Origin: Tillus elongatus
Lineage: Eukaryota > Arthropoda > Insecta > Coleoptera > Cleridae
Assembly: GCA_964006375.1 (NCBI GenBank)
Contig: OZ023267.1
Coordinates: forward strand, 80,857,682 to 80,921,681
Direction: 5' to 3'
DNA: 64,000 nt
Part shown: positions 35,741 to 47,849 of the stretch, in pieces
How positions within the stretch are numbered: the stretch's first letter is position 1
Layout of the letters: the number at the start of each line of letters is the position of its first letter
Program-made: the position numbers and the translations under genes
Notes under the pieces: generated by a model
Databases searched by the model: none
Told to the model about the DNA's origin: nothing
Seen by the model: the letters and a program-made list of their open reading frames with translations, nothing else

Positions 35741-36556
35741 TTGAGGGTTAATTTATTATCGATATCTACTATTGAAAAAGCAGGTTTTAAAGTTGTATGT
35801 ACACAGGGAAAAATCTTTATTAAGAAAGGTAAAGTTGTATATGTAGAGGGTGTGAGATCAGGAAATCTATATAAACTAACTTTCATATCAAAAAACACTG
35901 AAAGGGTAAATTTAGCAGTTAAACCTGATAAAGATCTTTGGCACAAAAGATATGGTCATTTAAAGTACTCTTCATTGTTGAGATTGAATAAGTTAAATTT
36001 AGTAAATGATTTAGGCTTTGCAGAGATAGCTAATGATTATAATATTTGTGAGATTTGTGTTAGATCTAAGCAAAAGTGTTTACCATATTCTTCTAAAACT
36101 GTTCGGTCAAGTAGAGTGCTAGTATTGGTACACGCAGATGTGTGTGGTCCAGTCACCCCTACTTCAATTAATGGTAATCGCTATTTTGCAACTTTTGTAG
36201 GTGATTACTCTAGATTTGTAATGGTATATGTAATGAAACAAAAGGATGAAGTTTTTGAATGTTTCAAAGATTATGAAGCGAATGTGACATCGTTGTTCTG
36301 TTCGAGAAGGGTCTCCAAATTGAGATGTGATAATAGTGGTGAATACCGTTCTACATCTTTATCAGATTTTTGTTCAAAGAAGGGTATTCAGATTTCATGT
36401 ATTCCACCATACAATCCACAAATGAACGGCGTTGATGAGCGCATGAATCAAACACTAATGGATAAAGCGAGATCAATGATTATGCAAGTTAATATGGATA
36501 AATGTTTCTGGGAAGATGCAGTACTCGTGGCAGCTTATATAACAAATAGAAGATAA
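35741..36556 (+). pseudogene. Copia gag-pre-integrase and integrase core
   Basis: Opens with the gag-pre-integrase module, a zinc-binding HHCC (LWHKRYGHLKYSSLLRL, then CEICVRSKQKC). The core catalytic residues are in VHADVCGPV, KLRCDNSGEY and YNPQMNGVDERMNQT, giving a complete D-D-E set. The enzyme joins the cDNA to the target. A single TAA at 36554 interrupts the frame after AAYITNRR; the domain goes on at 36566. Confidence 0.92.
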
Positions 36557-36565
36557 TCATGTCTA

Positions 36566-37363
36566 GTGAAAGATAAAACACCTTATGAATTATGGCTAGG
36601 TAAGAAGCCTAATGTTTCTAATATGCGTGTTTTTGGATGTATAGCTTATGCCAGAGTGCCAGATTCATTAAGAACAAAATTAGATGATAAAGGAATAAAA
36701 TGTAAATTTGTTGGGTATACAGAAAATGGTTATCGTTTATGGCATGAAGAACAGAATAAAATAATTCATTCTAGAAATGTGGTATTTGATGAAATGAATT
36801 TTATGTATTTAAAAGAAAAGAAGAGAAATGTTGAAGAAGATTATTCAGAGGAGGTGGAAAATGTATTGAATGAAGAAGTTAATAGAAAAATTGAAATAGA
36901 TGAAGAAAAAGAAGAAGGACTGGATGTGATTCATAATGAAGAAAAATTGAAACCACAACGTAACAGAAAAATGACAACAAGGTTTGAAGATTATGATATG
37001 GATATAAGTTGTTTTGCATTATTAAGTGAATTGTCAGATGCACCAAAATCATACACAGAAGCTAAACAAAGTCCAAATTGGAATAACTGGGAAAAGGCTA
37101 TTGAAAAAGAATTAAATGCTTTAGTGAATAATAATACATGGAAATTAATTTACGAACCAGAAAATAATGATGTAATAAGTAATCGTTGGGTGTTTAGAGT
37201 AAAAGAAAAGGATAATAGAAGTCTTGTGTACAAAGCTCGACTTGTGGCAAGAGGTTTTGAACAGGAACTTGGTAGTTTTTCTCAATTGCATGCACCAGTG
37301 GCAAAATTATCAACAATAAGAATACTATTATCTGTGTGCAACAACCATAATTTAATTGTGTAA
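36566..37363 (+). pseudogene. Copia integrase C-terminus and RT N-terminus
   Basis: Continues from the integrase core with TPYELWLGKKPNVSNMRVF, FGC..YARVPD and KFVGYTENGYRLW (integrase C-terminal domain). An acidic linker (EEDYSEEVENVLNEE) leads to the RT start: PNWNNWEKAIEKELNAL, SNRWVFRVKEKDN and ARLVARGFEQE. It ends at a TAA after HNLIV, one codon before the QLDVKNAFLN motif that carries the first RT aspartate (about 37365). Confidence 0.92.
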
Positions 37364-37536
37364 CAGTTAGATGTAAAGAATGCTTTCTTAAATAGTACAT
37401 TGGAAGAAATTCAATGAAAATACCCGAAGGATTTAGAGTTTCAGAAAAAGAAAAAGGTACAATTTGCTTATTGAAAAAGGCAATGGAACCAAACAAGCGC
37501 CTAAAGCATGGAATACACTGTTTGATGACTTAATGT

Positions 37537-38571
37537 ATGGATTACAGTTTAAACGATCAAAGTCTGATTATTGTTTGTATACTTTTCTTGAACAGAACAT
37601 ACTTACATACATACTTACTGTTGTATGTTGATGATATTTTAATGGCTTGTAGTGATCGTGATTTTCTATTGTGTTTGAAAACAAAATTATGTCAAGGTTT
37701 TAAAATGAAAACTCTAAATAACGTAAATAATTATCTAGGGATTCGAATAAATAGAGATTTTGAAAATAACGTAATAACTATTGATCAAATAACTGCAATT
37801 GAAAGCTTAGTTAAGAAGTTTAATGTAGATAATTGTAAAATTGTTAAAACACCAATTGAAGTGAATTTGAATTTAACAAAGAACAATGATGAGACAAATA
37901 AAACAAGTTTACAGTATAAAGAACTGTCAGGTAGTTTGATGTATATAATGATGGGTTCAAGACCAGATATTTGTTATAGTGTTAGTTATTTTGGAAAGTT
38001 TCAGGACTGTGCTACAGATGAACATTTTAAACATTTGCTAAGAGTCCGGAAATATCTAAAATCAACATTAAATTATAAATTGTATTTCTGTAAGTCTGAT
38101 AGTAATTTAGTAGGTTATTCTGATGCAGATTGGGCAAATGTTATTAATGATCAAAAATCCGTCAGTGGATATTGCTTCAAACTTTTTGATAACTTAATTT
38201 CATGGAGTTCCAAGAAACAGTCAATTGTGACATTGTCAAGTACTGAATCAGAATTTGTAGCAGTATCTGCAGCATCTTATAAACTTTTGCACATAAAACA
38301 TGTGTTAAGTGATTTAGAGATTCATTTTACACTGCCTTTTACATTGTATGAAGATAATCAAGGTACAATTCGATTATTACACAATTTTGAAAATAATAAA
38401 CGATGCAAACATAGTGATGTGAAAATACATTTTATAATAGACCTAGTTAATAAGGGAATTATAAAATTGGATTATATTTGTACTAACGAACAGTTAGCTG
38501 ATGTTTTTACCAAATCTTTAAGTTGTGTAAAGTTTAATAAATTTATTAAAGAACTTAATTTAAGAGTGTAG
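37537..38571 (+). pseudogene. Copia RT C-terminus and RNase H
   Basis: Follows a damaged stretch (37364-37536) containing the RT motif LDVKNAFLN in other frames. The RT active site LLYVDDILMACSDRDF is intact, as is YLGIRINRD downstream. RNase H of copia type follows: GYSDADWANVINDQKSVSGY, WSSKKQSIVTLSSTESEFVA, LYEDNQGTIRLLHN and KHSDVKIHF. The conserved end LADVFTKSL is followed by the native stop. The nominal first codon is not a real start; the segment belongs to the polyprotein. Confidence 0.92.
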
Positions 38572-38602
38572 AACAAAAATTCTTTGCAGGTTTGAAGGGG
38601 GA

Positions 38603-38826
38603 TGTTAATAATTTTGTATATTCAAGTTGGCAACCCTGCTAGGGAATTTCTGTTTGGTTAGGTTGAGAACTATGTTTTAGTAATAATAATAGTAAGATGG
38701 TGTATGTAGTAGAGTTGAGTGAAACGTCTTGTTTAATTTAATTACTTCTTTCTGTATATTTCTGTTTGCTATTTTATGTTAATACACATTATCACTCTCT
38801 CAACAAATAGTTATTTATTCATAACA
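38603..38826 (+). repeat. Copia 3' LTR
   Basis: 224 bp, colinear with 34349-34567, with a 5-bp insertion in the STRETCH near 38757 and several substitutions. It is preceded by the polypurine tract GAAGGGGGA at 38594-38602. Confidence 0.93.
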
Positions 38827-38831
38827 AGGAA

Positions 38832-40225
38832 TACAAATATTTTCTTTGTAGTCAACTCATGGGCCCTAAATTCATTCCATGTCTTTCTAAAGAGAATAAA
38901 TTATCACAGCTATGTGGAAGTCATGATTCAATTTGTAGCACTATGTAACTTATACCAAAAAAATGAACTTATTACCTCAAACCTTTCGAACGGTATTGTG
39001 TTTCCAAAATCATTCTGCGCACATACACAATCTCACACAAGCACGTGCACGCATTAAGATCCGAAATTATTGTCTGACTTTAAATTAATTAAAGTGAATA
39101 AATTGGCTTTGTTATTATTAATTGCAGGGGATTATAGTAAAATGAAAAATCCTAAAACTTTTTGATATCTTGTAGGAATGGGGAAAAAGAATGTAGTAAT
39201 AATGTAAAGCATATATAGAGACTTGGCAAATATCGGTGGCGCCGGTCTACTTTTACTGTAAAAGCCAAACTTTAAAATTGACAATAAAAGTCAATGCCAA
39301 GCCTACTTGGCATTGACATTGTTCATATTACAGGTTTGAATATATCGTCTGTTTTGTAGCAGTGTCTTAAGAGGTAAAATTGTTCTGTAATGGTTGCAGT
39401 CGTGATAAAAGTGATTTATAAAGCAGAGGCCATGTTTTTATGCAATTCCTGTATTTGTTTGGTAGCCATCTTGAACGAAAAAAAAAATCAATTAATAAAT
39501 ATAGAAATATTTGTGACCTGACAATTTTCACAATATATTACGAATATAAAACATGCGAAATGTGTAACAGAATGGGTTTAGGTCAATAAAATGAAAAAAA
39601 CGAAAAATTTAATTTCGAGTTGATTTTACAAATTAAAGAAATATTCATTATTTCGAGGGCCCTTCAAAATTTATCGTATATGTAGCATATTTTACAAAGA
39701 AATTTTTTTTCGCAGGTGAAATCCATCTTGCTGGTAGCCAAAAGGATACTTTTTGAGTTTAATTTTCACACCGTACTAACATTATTTCTTACGCCATCAT
39801 ATTTTAGTACTTATATTACTTTCATAATATTAGAGAACAATTTTAGGATTAAATAGTTTTAACAAATACATTTAAAAGACATATCACTCTTATAGGTATT
39901 GCAGTATGCAATAAAAAGTTGCAAGGTAAACTATAAAGAAATTCTAATAAAACATGTTTTATAGTAACTCTATTAAGGCTCTATAACTGGCACCATGGTA
40001 AATGATTTTTAGTTTTATTATTGTTCCTTATAAAACTGTTTTATAAGTATCGTACATTACCACCTTACACATCCCTTATAAAATAAACTAAAGAACTAAA
40101 CTGTTGTATAAACCTGCGCCCATTTTGCGTTTATAAGCGTTGTATTAACGTTACCAAAACGTTTATAGGAACAGTCATGTTTTATAAAAACTGTTTTATA
40201 AGCGTTCTTATGACTACAATACAAT
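38832..40225. other. Right arm of the TTATAA-repeat transposon
   Basis: AT-rich, no protein domain. From 39950 to 40220 it carries dense copies of ATGTTTTATA, TATAAGCGTTGT and AAACTGTTTTATAAG, the counterpart of the array on the left arm. A short inverted repeat GCCAAGCCTACTTGGC lies at 39297-39312. Confidence 0.5.
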
Positions 40226-40242
40226 ATCAAATTGCTAGCTGG

Positions 40243-41806
40243 GCAGCACTGAAAGTGGTGGAAGGGTGGACGGGTCGTCAACGGCTCGGGGTGAGCCCCG
40301 AGAAAGCAACCGTCATACCATTTACGAGGAGGAGGAAGTGCGTTAGCCACATAACTCTCACTCTATACGGTAGGGACATTCCAATGGCCAGGGAGGTAGA
40401 ATATCTTGGGGTCGTATTGGACTCTAAGCTAACCTGGAATGGTCACGTTGAAAGAATACTGCGTAAAGCAATCATGACCTTAGCCGTCACTAGGCAACTA
40501 TATGGAAAAACGTGGGGACTATGACTTACTGGCTGTACACAAGGGTGGTCAGACCATAGTTATCATGCGCAGCACTGGTCTGGTGGCCTAAGGTGACACA
40601 ATCGAGTGCCAAACAAAAACTAGTCAAGATCCAAAGGATGGATTGCCTAGGCATCACAGGGGTCATGTTTTCAACCCCAACAGCCGCCATGGAGGTGTTG
40701 CTGGATCCCCCCATCCCCACACTTAGTTATTATGGGGGAGGCCAGGCTAGGACTATACAGACTAGCCTGCAATGGTAGACTGAAGATCAACCCAGGCTTT
40801 AGGGGCCACTGCAAAATGCAGGAGATCGAGAAGGAGCTCATGCTTGAAATGAGGTCATAACTTCGCGAGCCCGCAAATCTGCAGGGAAAACAACTTTACA
40901 GTGGAAATCGCCAACCAGAAGGCATGACGAGAGGAGACGCCCAGCATACCACGGAACGCGCTCATCTGGTTCACAGACGGATCCGGCGGGTAGCGCGGGA
41001 CGGGGGCAGGTGTTTATTCAGAAGGACCGAGGGTAAGTCATAGTATTTCCCTCCGAGTTCATGCAACGGTCTTTCAGGCATAAATGTACGCCGTTATGCA
41101 CTGTGTGCGGGAGAACAAGAGGAGGGGCTACACCAATAAGCGGATCCTCATAGCCACAGACAGCCAGGCAGCCCTTAAGGCCCTAAGTGGCTCACGGGTA
41201 AATTCCTGGCTGGTGAGTGAGTGCCGAGATGAGACGAGCGACCTGACTGGGCAGAATGAGGTCACCCTCATCTGGGAGCCGGATCACTCGGGGGTCAAAG
41301 GGAATGAAGAAGCAGACAGTCTTGCTAAGAGAGGGTCAGCAGAACCATTTATGGGACCGGAACCGGCTCTGGGCGTGACAAAGAGCACTGCCAGGGGAGC
41401 CATTAAGTCCTGGGTCAGAAACCAACACAAGTTGTACTGGGCAGACTGTCCAGGGCTCATACATGGGAAGCCAATAATTGACGAACCCAGTTCAAAGAGA
41501 ACTGTGGAGCTGCTAAATCTTAGCAAATGACAGCTCAGAAACATAACAGGTCTCTTGACGGGACACATGGCCGTCAAGAAACACCTGCATAAAATGGGGC
41601 TGTTCGAGGCGGACCTTGCATGCAGACTCTACGGCAAGGGGGAAGAATCAGCCCAGCACATCTTGTGCGAGTGTAAAGCTCTGGACCGCAGAAGACAACT
41701 GATCTACGGTCAGTCTAGACCGGAGACAGAGGATTATAAAACTTCACCCTACCAATCGCTGTACAGACTAGTTCAAGGCACAGTGATTATGGAGTGGGTG
41801 GAGTAA
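40243..41806 (+). pseudogene. LINE ORF2, RT end, RNase H and CCHC tail
   Basis: Resumes the ORF2 after the transposon: ALKVVEGWTGRQRLGVSPEK and YLGVVLDSKLTWNGH close the RT. After frameshifts at about 40525 and 40870, RNase H starts with IWFTDGSG-type residues at about 40965-41010 and continues with TNKRILIATDSQAALKALSG and HSGVKGNEEADSLAKRGS, holding the catalytic acidic residues and histidine. The tail LYGKGEESAQHILCECKALD has the usual CCHC-like motif of LINE ORF2 C-termini. Stops at 41528 and 41804. The RNase H places it in the I/LOA-like group. Confidence 0.87.
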
Positions 41807-41905
41807 AAAGACTAAGGGTGTGCACAATAAACCAAAGGTTGCGGTGCTATCGAGGCGGCGACGCCGCGGACGAACCCTGGGGGAGTGAAAAGAATGTGTT
41901 AATTG

Positions 41906-42060
41906 TTCGTCCTTGGGCTATTAATTGTATTTCCCGATTCCTTTATTCTGTTCACTATTGTGTCTTAATTATAATTCAATTTGGCTATTGTTTGATTGAA
42001 TTCCGTTATCGCTTCTATCATCAATGAATTTTGTGATTTGAAAACTACATAAATTTTATT
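41906..42060 (-). pseudogene. env: Envelope-like protein, upstream fragment
   Basis: Just outside the right target duplication of the LINE, minus-strand frames encode a short heptad-like stretch rich in I, N and T that runs towards the LINE and is continued on its other side at 29343. It has stops and is only about 50 codons, so the call depends on its position. Confidence 0.4.
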
Positions 42061-42392
42061 TTGATCTGACGTCGAAACCTCTAGCGCTTAATATATACGC
42101 TCTCCGTCTTGTGAATTGAGATTTCCTGTGATTGATTTAAAAATAGAACCTAATCTTGTTATCATACCACGTTTTTGTTTGTTGTTGAACTTATTCATAT
42201 TTGGAAAACTCCTGTAAAATATATTATCTATGCTACATATGGTAAAATTAAGCGTTAGTGTAAACTTATATTTCGGCATGATAGTCAGTCGTCAACCTTT
42301 GCTTAGTCTTACTTTATATGGTAGTAGTCCTTATGTAATTGATTAAAAATCTGCTCCTAAACGATTTATAATTTGTGCTATCCTATTCCTTG

Positions 42393-43061
<669 letters not shown>

Positions 43062-43690
43062 TTTATGTTACGTCATATACACGTCGCAAGTTTTTCCCTC
43101 TAGTTTCTAAAATTTGTAAAATTTGGGTTGATTCTACATTGTTACCCTAATTTACTGCCGAACTTACTATTTCATAGTCCGGTTCGTTTATAAAACAACA
43201 TAATATTTTCTTTGTGGCAAACAGTATTCCTTAATGATTTTTTTTTCTATCTGAATGGTTTTATTTAAATTATATTAGCTTAAATAAAATATTGTTCATC
43301 TTTTTTGATTGAAACTATCTATGGAGGTCTTAGCATGGGTGATTTCATTAGTATATCTCTACTTTTCGTTAAAGATAACAATGACTCATAAGTTATACGT
43401 ATGTTACATGTGAGCTGATATTTACATGGAAATTTTTTTCTTCTCTTTGTGTGCACATTCTTGTTTTTGGAAAAATAAAAATGTTTTACCTACAATAATG
43501 ATGTATTTATATGGGTCCGGTTGCAGTATTGTTAAAACTGATACGAGTGTTTTCCTACTTGAAATTTTGAAGAAGCTTAGACGTGACACTGTCGAAAGAT
43601 TTTGATATGGATATTATAATTTGTATTGTTTATATGCACAAACGGTGCTTTTATGTAAGATACCTTGCATATTTTATTTGTACCAATATT

Positions 43691-43694
43691 TTAC

Positions 43695-43779
<85 letters not shown>
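43691..43779. repeat. (TTA)n microsatellite
   Basis: About 30 uninterrupted trinucleotide units, the only long trinucleotide tract in the window. Confidence 0.97.
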
Positions 43780-43780
<1 letters not shown>

Positions 43781-44224
43781 TATGGAGGGTTAACCTATTA
43801 CGTGTACTTTTCTATCGTTCTGTTTTAGTAAGTTCTGTAAAAGAATTGTTCCAATGCAAAACAAATTTAAAATCCCACTTTTAAACCTGTAAGTAAATAT
43901 ACAGTTGTTCATCCGTGAATTATCCTTACAAAATTGTTTTTTCTAATTATGTACTGTATTGTTTAATTACTGGTTATAATTTTAACAGGGTAATAATAAA
44001 ATTTGTTTTTTTTTTCTCGATAATATCAATTATAAGCTTATTCATTTATATTAAAATTGGGTGTGGTTTATTTAAGATCGTCTCTTGTGATTTTAGTCAC
44101 TTATTCCTGTTGTTAGGAACCTGAGACGTAATTTACGTGATGTGATATTATTAGAATGACTGTTATGTTGCAAGAGTAGAATTATTTAGTACGGTCTTGA
44201 ATATAAATTCTTATCTAATGCCTA

Positions 44225-44228
<4 letters not shown>

Positions 44229-44292
<64 letters not shown>
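44229..44292. repeat. (TA)n microsatellite, 64 bp
   Basis: TA tract within the env-bearing element, without a family terminus attached. Confidence 0.97.
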
Positions 44293-44294
<2 letters not shown>

Positions 44295-44625
44295 ATTTTA
44301 TTTACTTGTTACGATAATTGTGTTTTTGCGTCATATTAGTCAGTCTCTTACGTCATGTCTCGTTGTTATTTATCCGATTTTCGAGGTTTTAATTTATTTA
44401 GGTAATATAATTAGATTGCTTATTTAATTTGCTTAATATGAAGGGATTATATCTTTTTTTGTTGCAATATTCACATGTCCTAATATAATGCTTAATTTTC
44501 TTTCTCATCTTTGGAAAATATTATTTATTCTTCACCTCTGCATAGGTCTCATCTATGTTTCGATGTCGCTTTGTGGTCTCATAAGAAAACATGATTTTCT
44601 CTTTAATTTCTGATGCTGTTTTTAA

Positions 44626-45333
44626 TTATTCAAAATTTGGTATTTTTGTTTTAGAATTATTAATCGTATTGGAATTTTTAATTTTTATGGGATTTGTTTC
44701 CAAACTACTCTTTTTATTTATTGCGAAATTTTGTTTATTATTAAAAGTAGATTTTCCTATTTTAGGTTTCGCTTTGTTAATGATATATTTTCCTTCATTT
44801 AACCCAGTTTTTCCTGTACTATCGTACTGGATTAAAAGTTCATTCTCATAGTGTTCATTTACTGTTTCCTTATATCTACCTTGTGCATTATTTGAATGCT
44901 TACTTAACTTAATATTAAAATTTAACTGGTTTTTGCTTATTTTTTGTACATCCTGTATATTATTTAGATTAATATGACTAGTCTCTTCCTTACAATATAC
45001 TTTTGTATTGAGGACTTCATTTAAACTGCTATATGGGCTTTTGTTTAATGGAATTCTCTTATTACTACTAGCAAACCAAAAATTTACATACTTCATAATT
45101 CTATCATTGTCCTGTTGAACTACCTTCTTCGTTGGTTTTGATGCATCAGCTAGGTCAACAGAATGCATTTGTCGACTGTCGCTTACGTAATTGTCCAAGT
45201 TCAGGGTTAAATTATTTATATAGTCATTCATTCTCTCCTCATAAATACAACTACTATCACTGTCTTTCTTAGGTACAAAATGTTCCTGTATTACTATATT
45301 ATTTACATTTATTGGGTTTTCGGTTGATAGCAA
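44626..45333 (-). pseudogene. Unassigned ORF between gag and env
   Basis: A 235-residue open frame, rich in N, K and S, with no motif that I recognise. It lies downstream of gag and upstream of the env blocks on the same strand, so it may be a rapidly evolving part of gag-pol (protease surroundings). Reading through a stop on its upstream side continues the frame towards 45450. Length and lysine/asparagine richness may simply reflect AT bias. Not a confident gene. Confidence 0.35.
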
Positions 45334-45361
45334 ACCGTCTGCTTTGGTTTTTATTGTTTCC

Positions 45362-45830
45362 GATTGATTATCGCTATGTTCTTATGGAAATTGTATATTA
45401 ATGCATTTATTGCCTATATACAGTTTTTGTTTTTTGAAATCGATTTTAGCTTCATTTAAGGTAAATGGCTTAAGGCGTTAATATTGTTAACATCTATTAC
45501 GGCTCTTGCGTTGGGGTGCTGGCAATGGAAAAATTTTGCTGTTGTATATCGTATGCTTGTGTGTGTGTGGAAGGAATTGGCTTCGGACATTACGTCCATT
45601 GGCCACAAAACTCTGCAGTAAATTTGTACCATTGTTATATCTATACATTGTTATAAAAAGCGATTCTCCTTCAAATATATTTATAATTTGCAGCATGGAT
45701 ATCAATACTTACAGCAATAGGGAGGGTTAAAGCGATAGACGTACCTTTATGTGTAAGATCTTACAGAGTATGACTATTTCTAAATGGCTATAGCATAAGC
45801 AATATTTATCTTCTAGATCGTATGCTTCAC
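45362..45830 (-). pseudogene. Possible protease-region relic
   Basis: Short minus-strand frames (one at 45487-45705 with INIFEGESLFITMYRYNNG) follow gag directly, where a Ty3 aspartic protease would be encoded. No DTG/DSG active site is visible, so the identity is guessed from position only. Confidence 0.3.
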
Positions 45831-45911
45831 GAATTTTCATTACTCATTTCATAATTAAAATTATCTGTGGCGGATTCTAATTCGTTTATACTGTTATCAA
45901 ACATTCCCGTG

Positions 45912-46700
45912 TTATTTAGGTGAGACGTGTGTCTGTGGTTGTTGTGACAGTCTTGAATTCGAACTGCCCAATTCCATCGGTTCGGGGTATTGTTTGTTTA
46001 TGTTCTGATTTAAATTTGGTCGTCCATTTTGATTTAAATGATTATTGAAGTTAGGTCTTCTGAATTGATTTGAGAAATCTTGCCTAGGCGTAAATTGCTG
46101 ATTTTGTCTGGGTTGGAAATTCGTTTGATTAAATTGGTTATTATTATGTTGTTGAATTGGTCTGAAATCAGGTTGAAATGGTTTCTGAAATTGGACGTTA
46201 TAAAACGGTGGGTTGTTTTGTTTTTGGAAGGGTGTTAGATTTTTTTCTCTCTTGTCTGTTATTATTGAAATTTTATGTATTGTTTTATCTCGATAATCAA
46301 AACTTTCCTCCGCAAACACGAATTTTAATGCTTGTTCTATACTTTCGAGACTTCTGGATCTGAGCACATTGGATTCCCTAGTCCCCCTAAAAATGCTTTT
46401 AAAGTTTGATTTCCGTAAATATTCATTTTAATTGGCCGTACTGCCTCATTGTTTTCGTTTGCAATTAAATTAGATATAAGTAATTGTTTTATGTGACGGC
46501 ACCTGTTAACGAACGACAATGCATCTCCTGCATTTCTCTGTTTAAATGTCAACATCTCAGTCACTAGACTACTGTCATCCCTCTGGTCTGTAAAGTTTTG
46601 CACAATTGCACTTCTCAAATCTGCCCACGAGTTGACAATCTTGGTATTGACAATGAGCCATGCTTAGCCAGTCAGTTTAGTTTGTATATAGTTTAATAAG
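45912..46700 (-). pseudogene. gag: Ty3/gypsy gag of the env-bearing element
   Basis: The capsid part at 46700-46337 includes VNSWADLRSAIVQNF (after correcting a shift at the open-frame start), TEMLTFKQRNAGDALSFVNR and LKAFLGGLGNPMCS. The C-terminal part (46367-45912) has SLESIEQALKFVFAEESFDY, then a Q/N/F-rich disordered tail (QFRRPNFNNHLNQNGRPNL) and the closing PEPMELGSSNSR. The layout corresponds to gag of insect gypsy-type elements that lack a zinc knuckle. A frameshift near 46350 and the absent N-terminus (cut at the BEL insertion) show decay. Confidence 0.75.
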
Positions 46701-46834
46701 AAATTATAATTATTAATTGGTATGTCATGTTGCTACTATTATTACTTTTACTTAAATGGTTTTCTGTTATAATATTGTCACTGATGCTAATTGATCTAAG
46801 TCTATATTCTATATTTAATAAACCTTGTAATTCG

Positions 46835-46993
46835 TGTTTAAGAAGCGGAGGATAAGTTGAGGGGTTATCGGGATAACTGTTATAATTTGAACTGGACAGA
46901 CATGGTAACGATCTAATTTAATAACAAATGAATAAAGTCTCTAACATTAAAACTTTAACAATCTCAACCAATCTCTCTTAATATTTACAAACA

Positions 46994-47068
<75 letters not shown>

Positions 47069-47540
47069 TTACTATGTCTTAATAATACGGAACCATAATT
47101 AGTCAGCATTACTCAATACGGTGAATTAAGTCATATAGTATTGCAAGCTGCAATCGGCAAACTTGCGTATTGTTTATATAAATATGTGAAATGATGATTT
47201 CAATGTCAACGATTACAATATCTATGTGACCTACTTAACTACATAAAATTACTCAAATTTATGGTAGAGAATTTTCATAGAAATGTTTTTAATTATAAAT
47301 TTAAATAATATTAAAATATATTTCCACGCCTAGGGACGCCCTCCTGGATAGATTTCTGTTCAATGAACATACTGCCGAGTCAAAAGAATGACGTCTCTCC
47401 GGATAGCTATGAGCTGAATGCTGATTTTATCGTGACATAATTTAGCCCTAATTCTGATAATTGAACTAATGTTAATATATCTATACAACCCTGGTGACGC
47501 CCTCCTGGATGCTATCTGTTCCATGAACATACAGCCCAGT
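46835..47540 (-). repeat. BEL 3' LTR
   Basis: Starts TGTTTAAGAAGCGG (plus strand). The last 200 bp contain a repeated block: GACGCCCTCCTGGAT with TGAACATAC and CAGTCAAAAGAATGACGTC occurs at about 47332-47395 and again at 47491-47552. The exact inner end is uncertain because the other LTR stops matching at 57163. Confidence 0.75.
46996..47067. repeat. (TA)n microsatellite inside the BEL 3' LTR
   Basis: 72-bp TA tract at the same LTR position as 56790-56859, so it was present in the LTR before insertion and has since changed little in length. Confidence 0.96.
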
Positions 47541-47849
47541 CAAAAGAATAACGTCCCTTGGTTCAGCTTGGACTCGTTGCTTTAGAGGGTGGTCCATCTT
47601 CTTCTCGGTATCATTGAAGCTTGATAACGATGTAATCGTTTTCGTTGGATGAGAGGCTGCAATTACTTCCTGTTGGTTATTGATTTGTGTCATTGATAAG
47701 GCACAATCAATAGCATTTGAGGCAATGTTTCTGCTTTGCTTGCAAAACTCTTCCAACTCCAGAAAACACAGCCTCGCCGACCCTGCGTCGTTCATGCGTG
47801 TTTCTTCTTCTAATCTTGACTTGATTTGACTATGGAGCGGCCATTGTTT
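47541..47849 (-). pseudogene. Unassigned coding relic between BEL integrase and LTR
   Basis: An open frame (part of 47481-47861) runs from near the integrase relic into the LTR; the last 25 residues are LTR sequence. The central part (NNQQEVIAASHPTKTITSL) has no motif that I know. It may be the frameshifted integrase end. Confidence 0.3.

Larger units (their letters stand above)
34349..38826 (+). mobile_element. Copia (Ty1/copia) retrotransposon, structurally complete
   Basis: 4478 bp, flanked by the 5-bp target duplication AGGAA (34344-34348 and 38827-38831). LTRs of 219 and 224 bp start TGTTAATAA and end CA. The PBS follows the 5' LTR, and the polypurine tract GAAGGGGGA precedes the 3' LTR. 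The single gag-pol reads in the order gag, protease, integrase, RT and RNase H. A few frameshifts and stops inactivate it. The LTRs differ by several substitutions and a 5-bp indel, so it is not brand new. Confidence 0.95.
32730..40242. mobile_element. DNA transposon with TTATAA-type subterminal repeats, hosting a Copia
   Basis: LINE ORF2 coding stops at 32729 and resumes at 40243. The inserted ends are similar inverted repeats: left ACCTAACTAACAA, right TTGCTAGCTGG. GCAG stands at both junctions (32726-32729 and 40243-40246) as a possible 4-bp duplication. Both flanks of the Copia carry many copies of short motifs such as TTATAACAACGC and GTTTTATAAGCG in both orientations, typical of transposase-binding arrays. 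Without the Copia the element is about 3.0 kb. No transposase frame was found. The ends loosely resemble those of 24238-28745. Confidence 0.6.
29357..41892 (+). mobile_element. LINE (I/LOA-like) with RNase H, split by a DNA transposon
   Basis: Bounded by a perfect 13-bp direct repeat AATGTGTTAATTG (29344-29356 and 41893-41905). Outside the ends, env-like sequence continues. The LINE itself has about 350 bp of 5' UTR, ORF1, ORF2 (endonuclease, RT, RNase H, terminal CCHC motif) and a short A-rich 3' end. Subtracting the insertion at 32730-40242 leaves about 5.0 kb, a plausible full length minus an RT deletion. It is markedly GC-richer than its surroundings, which makes its limits easy to see. 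The RNase H favours the I/LOA group over R1, by family knowledge. Confidence 0.88.
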
